This document shows positions 1 through 10,736 of a DNA stretch of 64,000 bases, one piece after another. This stretch comes from Acanthococcus lagerstroemiae (Eukaryota; Arthropoda; Insecta; Hemiptera; Eriococcidae), in assembly GCA_031841125.1 (NCBI GenBank), contig CM063110.1, positions 35,045,214 through 35,109,213 of the forward strand. Direction: 5' to 3'. A model generated the notes under the pieces. It was not told the DNA's origin and ran no database searches. It saw nothing but the letters and a program-made list of their open reading frames with translations. Position numbers and translations under genes: made by a program. Positions within the stretch are counted from its first letter, which is position 1. Each line of letters begins with the position of its first letter.

Positions 1-515
1 TTTAATTTAAGGAATAAACCTGTCATTGCAGGAATTCTGCCTATTGAACTACAAATTGAAAAAACCAACAACGTTAAAAAAATTAAATGGTCTGGCATAC
101 GTGAAAAGGAGAAAAAAATAAAAATCAGGGATATTAATAAAAGATATATTGACGTTTGGCAAAAACAATATGAAACAGACCAAACTGGTAGGAGAACCTT
201 CAAATTAATCCCAAATATAGAGTACAGAAATAAAAACAAAGATCTGAAACCAAACTTTTATCTCACACAATTTCTAACAGGTCACGGAAACTTTGGTGAA
301 TATCTGAAAAGATTCAAAATTAATGAAATTGATAAATGTCTAAACTGCAAAAAAAAACCGACTCGCCAGATCACACATTTTTGAGCTGTCCAGCATTCAA
401 AGAAATACGGAAAAAGTTTGGAATAAAAAACAGTTATGACCAATGGTTCATAAACAAAACAAAAACAATAAATACAATAAATTATGTAGGCAAAATTATG
501 AAAAATAAAAAATAA
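1..515 (+). mobile_element. R1-like LINE, C-terminal end of the ORF2 polyprotein (frameshifted)
   Basis: The frame is open from the window edge and encodes the tail of a non-LTR retrotransposon polyprotein. The segment FLTGHGNFGEYLKRF followed by CLNC is typical of the region after the RT and RNase H-like domains in R1-type LINEs. The zinc knuckle is formed by Cys codons at 337 and 346, then His at 372 and Cys at 387 (DHTFLSCPAF). The second half is in another frame. The switch falls at a run of nine A at 349-357, after which the first frame stops at 382. The shifted frame runs to TAA at 513-515. This is therefore a dead copy, or one with a sequencing slip in the A run. The upstream part lies outside the window. 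Clade assignment rests on motif reading only. Confidence 0.8.
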
Positions 516-752
516 AGAAAAACCCAACCGTTAATCCGACCCTTTCTTCGATGTTCATATTATAATTTACAAAGCATGTAGTTTTAGAGGATAGTTTACA
601 TTAAGTTTTAATTTAAGTTGAATAGTTTTGTTGGTTATATAATGTTCCTGTGATGACCCGATGACTACGGAAAAACCAAGATTAGTAAAAGTAGTCCTCG
701 GGTCAATACAAATCACACATGTACTTTAAAAAAAAAAAAATTATAAAAAAAA
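516..752 (+). mobile_element. 3' UTR and A-rich tail of the R1-like LINE
   Basis: This is non-coding sequence directly after the LINE stop codon. It ends in an A-rich tail (13 A at 728-740, then TTATAAAAAAAA). The tail position and the hairpin inside make this the natural 3' end of the element. The target-site duplication cannot be checked because the 5' end is outside the window. Confidence 0.65.
655..704 (+). other. Hairpin in the LINE 3' UTR
   Basis: GACCCGATGACTA at 655-667 pairs with TAGTCCTCGGGTC at 692-704 with one mismatch, giving a 13-bp stem and a 24-nt loop. Stem-loops near the 3' end are known in several LINE groups, where the reverse transcriptase binds them to prime at the target. 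That role is inferred here. Confidence 0.6.
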
Positions 753-1203
753 GGAATAAACCCTTCTGTTTTCAAATATGAGCTTTAAACATTTTTTCAA
801 ACATTGTAAAGAACTTTTTTTTAAGTTTTCCAAGCCCCTTTATTTTACACCTTCCTAAAAGAAAAGAAAAAAAACGGGGAAAAGGAATCAGGAACTCGGG
901 CAAAAGGAACCACAAAGTAAAAATCAAGATTTAATGCTAAAAAGAGTCTTTTTATTACGTACAAAAATAATTTTAAGAAGCAACTACGAAAAAAGTAGAT
1001 TTATTATACATATAAGAAATAATGGAAGTTACGCAGAAGTCGCATATGTAGAAGCTTATTCCATCAAATTCAGAGCACTTCTCGTGTGCCCATTTCAAAC
1101 ACAGATAGCATCGACGCCAAATTTCATTTTTTTTTATTCGGAGTTGTTACAAACCAAACAGAGATCAGTATTTTCCCTCAATGGCTACTTCGGTTTTTTA
1201 ACC
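753..1203. other. Unassigned AT-rich sequence
   Basis: No recognisable gene or repeat. The frame at 934-1221 has no domain or codon signal that I recognise. Confidence 0.5.
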
Positions 1204-1565
1204 CTTAAATACCACTTTTAGTGAAATTCACTAAAATCGTGATAGGCAATCTTACCGGCACGGTATGTGCAGCAGTATCTCCCTGAACGCTGAGGCGCGA
1301 AATACTCGCTAATGATACGCTTTCAAACCGCCATACATTGGGAGATATACCCAATTCAGGGGTCCTCAAAAAAATGTTATGTGCTTCTGAAATACTGTGT
1401 TTCTGGGCATTTTAGGCATAATAGTCAAAATTGGTAATTCAATTTTGCATGACTTTTTATGTTGTAAACAGGTTTATTTTGACCATAGCAGTCTCGCACA
1501 ATATTACAATTTATTTCTATTAAAATTAGCTAAATATTGGAATTCAGAGATTCCCAATTTTTTTA
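1204..1565 (+). repeat. Repeat family A, copy 1
   Basis: This stretch matches 4595-4940 in reverse complement along most of its length. Shared blocks include CGTGATAGGCAA, the AATACTCGCTAATGATACGC block, the ATATACCCAATTCAGG block and AAATATTGGAATTC. The two copies differ by many substitutions and small gaps, so both are old. No coding frame is shared. A palindrome lies near the left end (1216-1236). The element type is unknown. Confidence 0.75.
1216..1236. other. Near-perfect 21-bp palindrome at the end of repeat A
   Basis: TTTTAGTGA pairs with TCACTAAAA around the centre at 1226. The same palindrome core recurs at 4361-4377, at the opposite end of copy 2. It may mark the element terminus. 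Confidence 0.7.
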
Positions 1566-1716
1566 CATTTTTATATCTTTACTTTGGCACACAACGGAAA
1601 AAAGCATGACGAAAATAGTGTTACGAAAATCGCGCTGGCTGGCTGGCTGGCCACGAAAAATTCACTTCAAGGGCGTAGATAAGGAAAGAGGGTCCCAGGG
1701 GTTTGGACCCGCTCAC

Positions 1717-1741
1717 AAAAAAAAAAAAAAAAAAAAAAAAA
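1717..1741 (+). repeat. Poly(A) tract, 25 nt
   Basis: An uninterrupted run of A lies directly upstream of an RTE fragment. It could be the tail of an unrecognised retroposed sequence ending here, or a simple repeat. Confidence 0.8.
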
Positions 1742-1742
1742 C

Positions 1743-1840
1743 ACGCAAAAGGCGATGGAAAGGAGCATTTTAGGCATAAAAAGAAAGGACAAAATTAAAA
1801 ACGAAATTATTAGGGGAAAAAACGAAGACGGTCGATTTAG
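1743..1840 (+). mobile_element. RTE-type LINE fragment (C-terminal RT region)
   Basis: The frame starting at 1743 reads TQKAMERSILGIKRKDKIK, then NEIIRGKNED. This matches the conserved Q-x-x-MeRxmLGIkrkDkikNexIR segment that follows the RT core in RTE-like LINEs. The same segment occurs in the 34290-34806 copy (MLRSVLGIRQREKV). Similarity fades by about 1840, where the usual WAGH motif would be expected and is absent. This is a short isolated remnant. Confidence 0.6.
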
Positions 1841-2328
1841 GATATCCGAGTATAAAACTAAAAAATTAAAACAGACGTGTCTCTGTAGTGTAACATTTCA
1901 TGTGCTTTCGTATCCTAATAAAAAAAATGTCCATGAAAATTTGAAGCATGACATTCCAAAACCAAGAAAGCAATTTTACAGCAAAAGCAAATAACTGTTT
2001 CCTGTGTTACCTACAATAGTTCCGACGCCAATGACACCCTTGTTGCATAATCGAACATATACAGGAATATACGTAGGTCGAAGTTTCCTACCAGCTATGC
2101 GCTAATGCCGGAGATATGACGCCACCAACTTCAGCATCTCTGGACTTGATGCATTTTGGATATTTTTCCTGTTTTGGCTTCCGACACTTCCTCTAAAGGC
2201 TATTCTGACACTTTTGTGCTCCGAGGTGAAGCGTCACATGGTTTTCCACCAGATAGCGCGTTTGTCTCATTTTTGCCCCTGAATAGACTTAATGCGTTTT
2301 GGAATGTCATGCTTCATTTCTATCAACA
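1841..2328. other. Unassigned sequence
   Basis: I see no gene or clear repeat here. It lies between an RTE remnant and the composite repeat. Confidence 0.4.
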
Positions 2329-2763
2329 ATATGGCTGCAGACTGCAGTCGCGCAGCAACAACACGCCTGCAGACTGTAGTCGCGCAGGGCGCAGCAAAGA
2401 TCAAGATCAATGAGCAAAAGGCTGGAAGAAAGCAGACCGTAGTCGCGGTGAATTCGTGTTGGGGGAGCGTGTCGGAGGAGCGTTATGGTTTTCGCTCAAG
2501 AGTATACCAGTAGTAGTATGACATCATGATAACAGGAGAGTTACGGGGGCCGTTACGGGGGAAGCGTTACGGTTTTCGCTCAAGTATACCCCTGGCTGGA
2601 AGAAATAAATTTTCATGGAAATGTATAAATCCGATTTTCGCTCAAGTATACTCAATAGTATGACGTCATAGTAACAGGAGCGTTACGGGAGGCCGTTTCG
2701 GGGGGAGCGTTATGGGGTGGCCGTTACGGTTTTCACTCAAGTATACCCAGTAGTAAAAGCATA
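2329..2763 (+). repeat. Composite repeat, modules 1 and 2 (copy 1)
   Basis: Module 1 (about 2332-2430) carries GGCTGCAGACTGCAGTCGCG, then AAAGATCAAGATCAATGAGC and GGCTGGAAGAAA. Module 2 carries GGGGAGCG, GTTACGGTTTTCGCTCAAG and TATACCCAGTAGTAAAAGC, and is repeated about three times up to 2760. A TGACGTCAT followed by AACAGGAG lies at 2661-2680. The same modules recur at 17108, 18892 and 33061. No coding capacity is shared among copies. Confidence 0.75.
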
Positions 2764-3480
2764 TCTCTCTATATACTAAAAAAGTAAAATCCACCGCCAC
2801 CACCTCCGGAAGAAAAAACCCACTACGGGTGCCTACCCTGCCCCTTAATTGCTCATTTCTCCATGGGTAGTCTACCCTTGGGAGGTGGTTCACGGTGGAG
2901 GAGGGAGCATAGTTAAATCCGCCACCGCCTTTGGGAGAAAAAATCCCACTGCGGGTTGCCCACCCTCTCCCTTAATTGCTCGTTTCTGCAGGGGTAGCCT
3001 ACCCTTGTGAGGGGGTTCATGGTAGAGGAGGGAGCTTGGGGGAGGAAGATCGCGGTGAAGGACGAGGAGTTGTGGTGGTAGAGGGCTCTCTATACACTAA
3101 ACAGTAAAAGCCACCGCCTCTGGGAGAAAAAAAATTGCGGGTCGCCTACCTTGACCCTTAACTGCACATTTCTTAAGGGGTAGCCTACCCTTGGGAAGGG
3201 GTTCATGGTGGAGGAGGGAGCTTGGTGGGCGGAAGGTTGCGGTGAAGGACGCGGAGGAGTTGTGGTGTGGGAGGACTCTCAATACACCAAACAGTAAAAG
3301 CCACCTCCTCCTTCCCCTCCTCGGAGATAAATTCCTGGTGTCCTCCCTTCTACCTTAATCTCACGTTTCACCAAAGGTAACCTACCCCAGGGAGTGGAGC
3401 TTCTCGGGGAGGAAGGACGTCGCGGTGGGTGAGAAGGAGCATGAGGGGGTGGAAAGTGACTATGATGGAGGCCTTCTCTA
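2764..3480 (+). repeat. Composite repeat, module 3 tandem array (copy 1, about 4 units)
   Basis: Four degenerate GC-rich units. Three start near CTCTCTATA-AC, then AGTAAAA-CCACCGCC; all carry GGGTAGCCTACCC (at 2865, 2992, 3178 and 3375) and GGTGGAGGAGGGAGC. Spacing is 127, 186 and 197 bp. GGGTAGCCTACCC is a short palindrome. The minus-strand frames across the units are not kept in phase from unit to unit, so coding is unlikely. Confidence 0.75.
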
Positions 3481-4352
3481 CGTAGCTGCTTGGCTCTCAT
3501 TAGAAGTCTCTGAGTAAATTTTGTTAAATGCTCATCGCAATAGGAAGCAGGATACTTCGTCAATTTTACATTGCTATAGTTTACAGTTTTCCACCAGAAT
3601 TTATTATGATTTTTTATTCGTAATTAATCAATTATTTATGATGATTCGTGTGCGGACGTAATAAAACGTGTTGACTGACTCCGAAGCCATATAAAAAGCG
3701 GAAGAACTAAAATCTTAATGTACTCTGTGCAAAATAAGTGTAACTGATAAATTTGATCCTGCTTCACTGTTGTTGTTATTTGCTGTATCAGTAACAACGA
3801 TATTATAGCGCGCCACCACCTTGGAAAGTTCCTATACCCAGCTAATAGCCGACATTCTATCAACTTTTGAATGGCTTTTTAGGCTTTTTGTGATTTTCTT
3901 ATTCTTAATTCTGAGTAAATCTTCTTGATTTTTATTTATTTATTTTTTTCTGTTGTAAAACAAGTATGTGATTCAGAAGCCTGAACCTGTAGTATTTCTG
4001 GTTTGAATTGGTTAGGTACTGGTTACAACATAGCACACTTACCCTATTAAAAAATTCAGCAAGCTCATAGCCAATAGCCATTCAAATTTCATTCAAAAAG
4101 CTATAGCTAATCAATAGCCAGTGATTTCAAGGTCACTAGCTATAGCCAATAGCAATGGCTATTTTCATTGGATTTCAGTCCCTGCTGATCACGCGGTTGA
4201 CGCAGTGTTTGCTAAGCAACCAATTTCTAGTTATTTTTCTTTTTTCCGTTTTAAACACTCTTATTTCAAACAGACATTTTTAATATTTAAAAAAAATAAA
4301 AAAAGTTTTAATCCTGCAATGCCGCACATATTTTGTTACGTACTTAGGTAAA
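3481..4352. other. Unassigned AT-rich sequence
   Basis: No gene seen. A short degenerate direct repeat of TAGCCAATAGC-like words lies at about 4066-4160. Confidence 0.5.
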
Positions 4353-4940
4353 TGCCACTCTTAGTGAAATTCACTAAAATGGTATTTTTAAGCATGGAGT
4401 GGACGGTATGTTAACAGATTCTCTCCAAATCGCCAACAGGTAAAGCTTAGTATCTCTTTACTCTCTTTAGAATATATCATATTGGTTGTTATTTCTTTAA
4501 CAATTCTTCAAGGATGTGCAACCGGCCGATAAACATTTAAAATAGCTAAATTACGATTTTTTTAAAATTTTAATTAATATTTTAAAAAACAGGGACCCCC
4601 TGAATTCCAATATTTAGCTAATTTTGATAGAAACTACGAGTATAATATTGTGCGCGTTTACTGGTCAAAATAAACCTCTTTAATACATGAAACGTCATGC
4701 GAAATTCAATAACCAATTTTAACTATTATGCCCAGAATGCCCAGAAACCCAATATTTCAGAAACACGTAAAGATTTTTTTCAGGACTCCTGAATTGGGTA
4801 TATCTGCCCAACCAAGGTATGGCGGTTCGAAAGCGTATCATTAGCGAGTGTTTTACGCCTCAACGTTCAGGGAGATACTCCTGCACATGCTGTGCCGGTA
4901 AGGTTGCCTATCACGATTTTAGCATTTAAGGGTTAAACAA
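4353..4940 (-). repeat. Repeat family A, copy 2
   Basis: 4595-4940 is the reverse complement of 1204-1565. The palindrome core TTAGTGAAATTCACTAA lies at 4361-4377, at the far end of this copy. At the near end (4915-4935) the palindrome seen in copy 1 is missing, and only TCACGATTTTAG followed by CATTTAAGGGTTAA remains. The copy is thus longer than copy 1 and may show both element ends. Confidence 0.7.
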
Positions 4941-6349
4941 AGAAAACGTTTGTTTTGTTGGTTAAAAAAAAAAATGCTTTTTTGCAACCCTGTGTGTGTT
5001 GAAGCGTTAATGTTTTCATCAATTGGGATAGAGATAACGAAAATAAAAACGTTAGGGATTGTGAGACTAAAATAAAGCGAATGCAGAAAGACCTGCGAAT
5101 TTGACGAGCGTGTTAATATTCGACTGGATTATTATCTTACTACGGTTTTTTTTTCTACTCGAATAAACCGTGCGAACGTTAGTCGAGCATAAGCGTGAAA
5201 ATGAATGTGTTAACAATAAAAATGTTGTAAAATTTTTCAAAAATTTACATTTCATTCACGTACTGCTCGAGCTACCCTCATAATTACTCGCATAAATATG
5301 GCGTACTACGCAGTCTTCCTTTTAGTGGCCTTACAATTATTTACATTATCAGACTGGAAAATAGCAATGCGTTAATTCCAAGAGCTAATAAAGTTAAAAG
5401 GTAATTATGAAAATTTGAATTTCGTTCGTATTTGAAATTTCCTTTCACAATTTAGCGCGAGCGAAAAGTTTATTTCGAGAGCAGACAAGAACTTGTTTCT
5501 CAGCCACTGCAAACACGAAAGCGAGAAATAATAAAAAATAATCGGGACGAGCGAATTAGGGAAGAAGACCGAATTAGTGGCGCGCGCGATAAAAGGGGAA
5601 ACTTGTACTTTTCAAGAACAATGTATCCCACGAAACGTTTCAAATAATTTTCGTTATAACGTTTATTAACTAGTAATTTTGCAAGTTTTCAGATGTTATG
5701 GGCGATATGGGATTCGAAACGTATATAGAAGTGATTTACGGCCGCCCCCCTCCCATTCGAGTACGGGGTTAAAAATGAGTTTTTAATCGAAATAAATGTT
5801 TCGGGCTCCCGGAACTTTTATGCAGTCGTTGACATTGAATTTCTTTTCCAACTTATTTAATTTTCCAGTTAATAGCTTTGAGCGGCGGCATAGCCAAAAA
5901 TACTTAAGGGAGGGTGCCAAATATTTTCGCATTCAGACAATTAGGTGAGGGAAAAGTTCGCGCAGTTTGAACGGTGTAAGTCCTGCAGCAGCCAGATTCT
6001 AGATCATGGAAAATGGGAGTTTAATTAGTTAATTTTAATAATAAATTACAAGACGGCGATGCAAAGTCGGATTCGTAGAAGCGATGCTCCTTAGGCTGAA
6101 TGAAGGAGTTCGCGAAACAGCTTTTTCGAAAAGTTATACGTGGAGGAGAGCACACTGGTTCAGAATGAAATCTTAGCCGAACAGGCCAGTTTAGCGATCC
6201 CGGTAGATATGAAAACCTTCACCTGGATTGTCTTTAGGATACTCTCGGGGATGAGGACGAGTGAACCACGAAAACCTGTTTTACCGCCGTCCCAGAGAAA
6301 TGGTTGCTCTGCATTGTTTTGCGGGATAGTTTCTGCTTGGTTGGTGGAC
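4941..6349. other. Unassigned, apparently unique sequence
   Basis: I found no recognisable coding exon or repeat. The frame at 6140-6358 runs into the LINE 5' UTR and shows no known domain. Confidence 0.4.
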
Positions 6350-7208
6350 CAAATATAAGGGCTGCTGCTCGTACATATCTGATACTTTGCCGTGGCGAGG
6401 AGGCTTAAGCGTACAAGAAAAATACTCTCTATGAGGTTATATATCGTTAGAATCGCGATCAAAAGCACCTAGAAGGCAAACTCCGACAGCTAAACCCTGT
6501 TGAAAGTAATGAAAAACTATAACAGTACCACTTCCCGGGAAATGTAGCTTTTCCAACTGATGATGGAGTTCCAACAGGTAAATAATTTTTCCGGAGATGA
6601 AAAGCTCCTCATTCGGATGTCCAGGAGAGGGAGCTACTTGGGGGAGCATCATCATCGGAAAATTTTAAAAAGAACGGCGCAGTTAAAATAGGAACTTGGA
6701 ATGTAAGAAGCTAGAATTGAGTTGGAAGATAGAGAATCTTAAGAGAGAAAAAAAGAAGCTTAACCTAGGAATAGTTGGAATAAGTGAAGTAAGGTGGAAA
6801 GAAAATGATTTTTGGTCAGTAGACTTAAGAATAATAAATACAAAGGGAATAAAAGGGCAAGCAGGCGTCGGCATTGTTATGAATAATCAATATGTAATAA
6901 AGTTATTATAAACAAAAGAGTGAAAGGTTAATTTTGATAAAAACTAATACCAAACCAATACTTACAACAATAAAACAAGTGTATATGCCTACTAATACTC
7001 ACGAGGACGAAGAAATTGAGGAGGTACATGAGGAATTAGAAGGACTTATGAAGCATGTTAGAGGCAAAGAGAATCTTATTATTATAGGTGATTGGAATGC
7101 TAGAGTTGGTGAAGGAAAAGAAGGTAATATAGTTGGGGATTTCGGATTAGGAATGAGAAATGAAATAGGAGAGCGTTTGATACAGTTTAGTGCGAAGTGT
7201 AACTTATT
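6350..7208 (+). mobile_element. RTE-type LINE, 5' UTR and EEP endonuclease domain (broken)
   Basis: The element begins with a GTGGCGAGGAGGCTTAAGCG leader. It then encodes an endonuclease/exonuclease/phosphatase (EEP) domain, the nickase of RTE-like LINEs often annotated as craniofacial development protein 2-like. Visible motifs in order: KIGTWNVRS (6685-6711, then a stop at 6712), GISEVRW (about 6776-6796), YMPTNT (about 6985), GDWNARVGEG (7087-7116), then GLGMRNEIGERLIQF. The reading frame changes after 6714 and again near 6911. The domain is cut off at about 7208, where inserted repeats begin. This is a dead 5' half with no RT. Confidence 0.85.
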
Positions 7209-7617
7209 TAAGGTAAAGTGCCCTAATATGTACCGGTTCCTAATTCGGTCCACCGACCGATTTCAGTCTGTTTACAGCGCGATCTGCCGGGAAAAAATAT
7301 AAGTTGTTCTCATCGATATTTATGTACGATGTATGTTGAAAATTTCAAGTTGGAAGTCACAAGAAAACAAATATTGCGAAAAAATTATTTTGAGGTGGTC
7401 AACAATTTTTTCACGTGTGTACATTTTTGAATATAAATATCGTAATTTTCAAGATGGAATTTTTTTGTGAATTGCTATGTAATGCTCAAAGACAGACCTT
7501 TCAGACGAGCTATTCACTTTTTGGAAGAAACTTCTTCTTATGTACGGTAAGTGAATCGGAAAATTTTAGGACGAAGTTCCTAATATATGGACTACCGGTG
7601 ATAACGCTGAAATGAGG
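7209..7617 (+). repeat. Repeat with TAAGGTA...CCTAATATG end, interrupting the LINE
   Basis: It starts TAAGGTAAAGTGCCCTAATA at 7209, closely like the terminus of the MITE at 7619-8162, and ends near CCTAATATATGGACTACCGG. It may be a diverged relative of that MITE or the outer part of the same insertion. The frames inside have no recognisable product. Confidence 0.45.
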
Positions 7618-7618
7618 T

Positions 7619-8162
7619 AAGGTAGCCTAATATGGACCATTTTTTTAACGACGCTATAACTCGACCCCTATGACCCTTAAAATGTTGAAATTTGCACTGA
7701 ACTGTAGCCCAACTATTCTAGTAAGGATTTTTCGGAAAAGTGAAAATTGGATTTTTACAGAATTTTTTTGTGGAAGGTACCATTCCGGATAGGTCGAACT
7801 TTGGGCTCCTAATATGGACCACCTATAAAACTCTCAAAAAATGGCACAAAATTGTAGAAAAACCATGTAATTCGAGTATTTGAGTAAGAACTAAATTGTT
7901 TTCGAGTAAATTACGAGTTCAGGCACGTTGAACAGAATGTACATTTGTGCCACTTTTCAGAGTTTTATAGGTGGTCCATATTAGGAGCCCAAATTTCGAC
8001 CTACCCGGAATGATACCTTCCACCAAAAAATTCGGGAAAATCCTTTTAGAAGGTGATACTAGAATAATTGGGCTACAGTTCAATCCAAATTTCAACATTT
8101 TAGGGGTCATAGGGGTCGATTTATAGCGCCGCAAGAAGAGTGGTCGATATTAGGCTACCTTA
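7619..8162. mobile_element. MITE with arms of about 220 bp (foldback element)
   Basis: The left arm (about 7619-7852) and right arm (about 7940-8162) are reverse complements with scattered mismatches. The termini are AAGGTAGCCTAATATGG and its complement. The inner arm ends share TATAAAACTCTCAAAAAATG against its complement near 7945-7975. Only about 90 bp separates the arms. No protein is encoded. It sits where the RTE endonuclease sequence breaks, so it or its neighbour probably inserted there. Confidence 0.85.
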
Positions 8163-8239
8163 CTTTATAGGAAATACTCAATTTAAAAATCATTATAGAA
8201 GAAGATATACATGAAAGAGTCCAGGTAACGAAGGTAGAT

Positions 8240-9661
8240 GGGTCATTCTTCAAAAATGTTGATATTTCAGGTAGGTTTCTTCATGGAGGAAAGTAGGGGA
8301 TACTTGAACTTTTTTTTTATGGGAGTCGTTAAGAGGCATTCTGTATAACATATTGGTAAGATTGGGCTGACAGTGAGGGAATTTTGTATTTTGGTATAGC
8401 AATCAAAACGATGAATGCCATGCCAAAGGGCACATGAAAAAGTCCATTCCGAAAGACAATAGCAAACAAAAAGTATTCTGCCGTCGATTAGTAGATTCAA
8501 AAACAAAAAATTATACGGAGAGTTGATAATGGCATCCTAACTCATTAATTAGACGTAATTATTTTTGGATGATGAACATCTATCGTTGCATAAAGATGAC
8601 CATGCCGAAGGACACTTTTTTTTTGTAACTCTTAATTTTAGACAATAATATGAATGCACGAGTCTTGTCACCAAAAAACCGGGATTTGATATGCGGACCG
8701 TGTTGCCTCATAAGAATATACAAATTTGACAATGAATTGCGACGAAATAATATTGAAACGCCTGTTCTGTGGCGGGTTGAAAAAGAGCCATGCCGATGGA
8801 CAAAAAATCGAAAATCGAGGGAGAATTTTCAAAGCTGGCCATACTGACTCCCACCTGTGAAGATGCGATTTCAATGTTACCTTGTGATTCCTTCATTCAT
8901 TTAAAGTAGCACTTACTACATTGTCATCTACAGGGTGTCTACCGGAATCAAATAATGAAAATTCGTGGCTTTTTCGTGGTTTTTCGTGACCTTTATTTCA
9001 TTTTTTGTGACCTTTCAAATATAATTTCGTATTCACCCCCCCCCCCCCCCACACCCATGAATTAGACAGAAAACCTGAAAGTAACAAACATGAGAAACTA
9101 TGTAAAACTAACAGTAAGTTAGCACAGTTAGATGGCGATAGTAAAAGAATAAAGAAAGTAGGAGATGCCTTTGTTTGCCCACTGACACAACTGGATAATG
9201 TACGCTACTTCATCAGTAGTCAATTTCCAACAAACGTTCGAATGCTTTCGAAACTGGGACAACATTGTTATCCAGGAGTGTTCTCAACAAGCGGTAAATA
9301 AAAAGCATTTTAAATACTCTATCACTTTCTATAATAGAAGGATTTCACCGAAAATTTAAAATAGTAACTTTCTTATTATTTTGCGTGTATTTAGTAAAAA
9401 TTCGTATCTTTTTCGTGTTTTTCATGACCTATATTAGAAAATTCGTGACTGTTTCGAGATTTTCGTGGCTGGTAGACACCCTAGTTCTATTATACAGCTT
9501 GAAAATTTAGGGGAAAAAGAAGAAAATAATGAAAATCGTTCGAGGGAAAGCCTTGCAGACGGATATTTGCGCATATTTAGTCCAATTTTGACAATTAAAA
9601 AAGGATCAAATTTTCTTCTTAAAGCTTGAAAAAATAGAACTGAGTCACATCTATCAACGAA
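8240..9661 (-). repeat. Repeat family B, copy 1 (interrupted)
   Basis: This is the reverse complement of 60998-61849 over its whole length, apart from an insertion at 8932-9482. The minus-strand frames at 8267-8506 and 8668-8896 resemble the plus-strand frames of copy 2, but the similarity jumps between frames. The conservation is therefore nucleotide ancestry and not protein selection. A motif like TTCGGCATGG recurs at intervals. The element class is unknown. Confidence 0.85.
8932..9482. mobile_element. GGTGTCTAC-terminal element (T family), nested in repeat B
   Basis: The termini are AGGGTGTCTACC and GGTAGACACCCT. Next to both ends lie irregular copies of TTTTCGTGAC-like words. The middle (about 9055-9370) is unrelated sequence, and 15 consecutive C lie at 9036-9050. 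Comparison with repeat B copy 2, which continues uninterrupted, shows that this block is an insertion. Confidence 0.8.
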
Positions 9662-10736
9662 ACAAAAACAAAAAAATGACGCGTAATCTTCATACAGGGT
9701 AACTCAAGTACATGATTCCCTTCAACCGAATAAGTAGGCAACTCATTCTAACTATTTGTAAATGCGTTTCCCCACTCGTATATTTGAAGGAACAAATACA
9801 TGAACATTTGAAGACATTATGTACAGCATTCATGGACATTTTTTTTCTCAGCCCTGCTCAGAGACTAGTGGAACCTTTCGTAATGACAGAAGACGGTCAT
9901 GATTAATTCTGAAAAAAATAATTACAATCAGATCGGCAGGGTATTCACATAATCGATTTTGATTAAAACTATAATTACACAAATTTTCATAATTTTTCAA
10001 TTCTCTGTAAAAATTTTCTTCTAGACCTATCAGTTTTTTCGCAATAAACGATTTTTCCTTTCATATCATTCAAACACGCTCCTTGGCTCAACTGCTCCTT
10101 ACTCAGTTTTCGAGATTAAAAATTTACCTAGATAAATGTAGTGTTTTATGTCGAATTTTATGATCTCTAATTCTAAGTTTATGGAGCCACGCGCACAGCC
10201 AAGAGGTAGCAGAGGCTGTGCTTCCCTACCTTTTTTTTCCTATTAGCAAAATTTTCTATTAAATAGCTGCCTAAAGTGAGGGTGGGGGCTGACAGAAATA
10301 ATGTTGAAGCTCTTTCTCAGGAAGAAATCGTTTTTTTACTTGGACGGTGGTAGAGGATTTGAAGGGCTACCCCATCCCCAAGTCCCCATTACGCTCATGA
10401 ATACCAAAAAAATTACGGTAGAAAAATAAGAAAATTGTAGTAGAAAAAGAAATTTAACATTTTATTTTTTCAGTATACTTTTTTCCAAAGGTAAGTTCCA
10501 ATAATTGCATTTATCAAAATTTTCTAAAATAAATAGATGGAATGGAGAATCGTTTACTTCGAAAAAAATTGCTGGGTACAGTGGACAACTTTAATCCAAA
10601 ATTTGTACGTAATTTTTGACCAGAACCGGTTTTATGAACTCCCTACTGATCCGATTGTAGTAATCTTTTCAGAAGTTATCACTGTCTCATATTATAACTG
10701 AAAAGTTGTTATCAGTCTATCTACTACTAATGTGGA
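9662..10736. other. Unassigned AT-rich sequence
   Basis: No gene seen. The region 10190-10400 has GC-rich patches that may be decayed DNA-transposon ends, but no pair of termini is clear. Confidence 0.4.

Noticed and set aside
2666..3563. Coding repeats in composite module 3 (frames with LPxGRLPL-like and GGxGGFY-like words)
   Set aside because: Unit lengths of 127, 186 and 197 bp are not all multiples of three and similar words appear in different frames, so no protein is maintained.
1204..4940. One large element bounded by inverted copies of repeat A
   Set aside because: Copy 2 is longer than copy 1, and the palindrome sits at non-equivalent ends. Two independent insertions explain it better.
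7081..7213. Host craniofacial development protein 2-like gene
   Set aside because: Such annotations usually reflect RTE endonucleases. Stops, frame changes and the LINE leader show a retrotransposon remnant.
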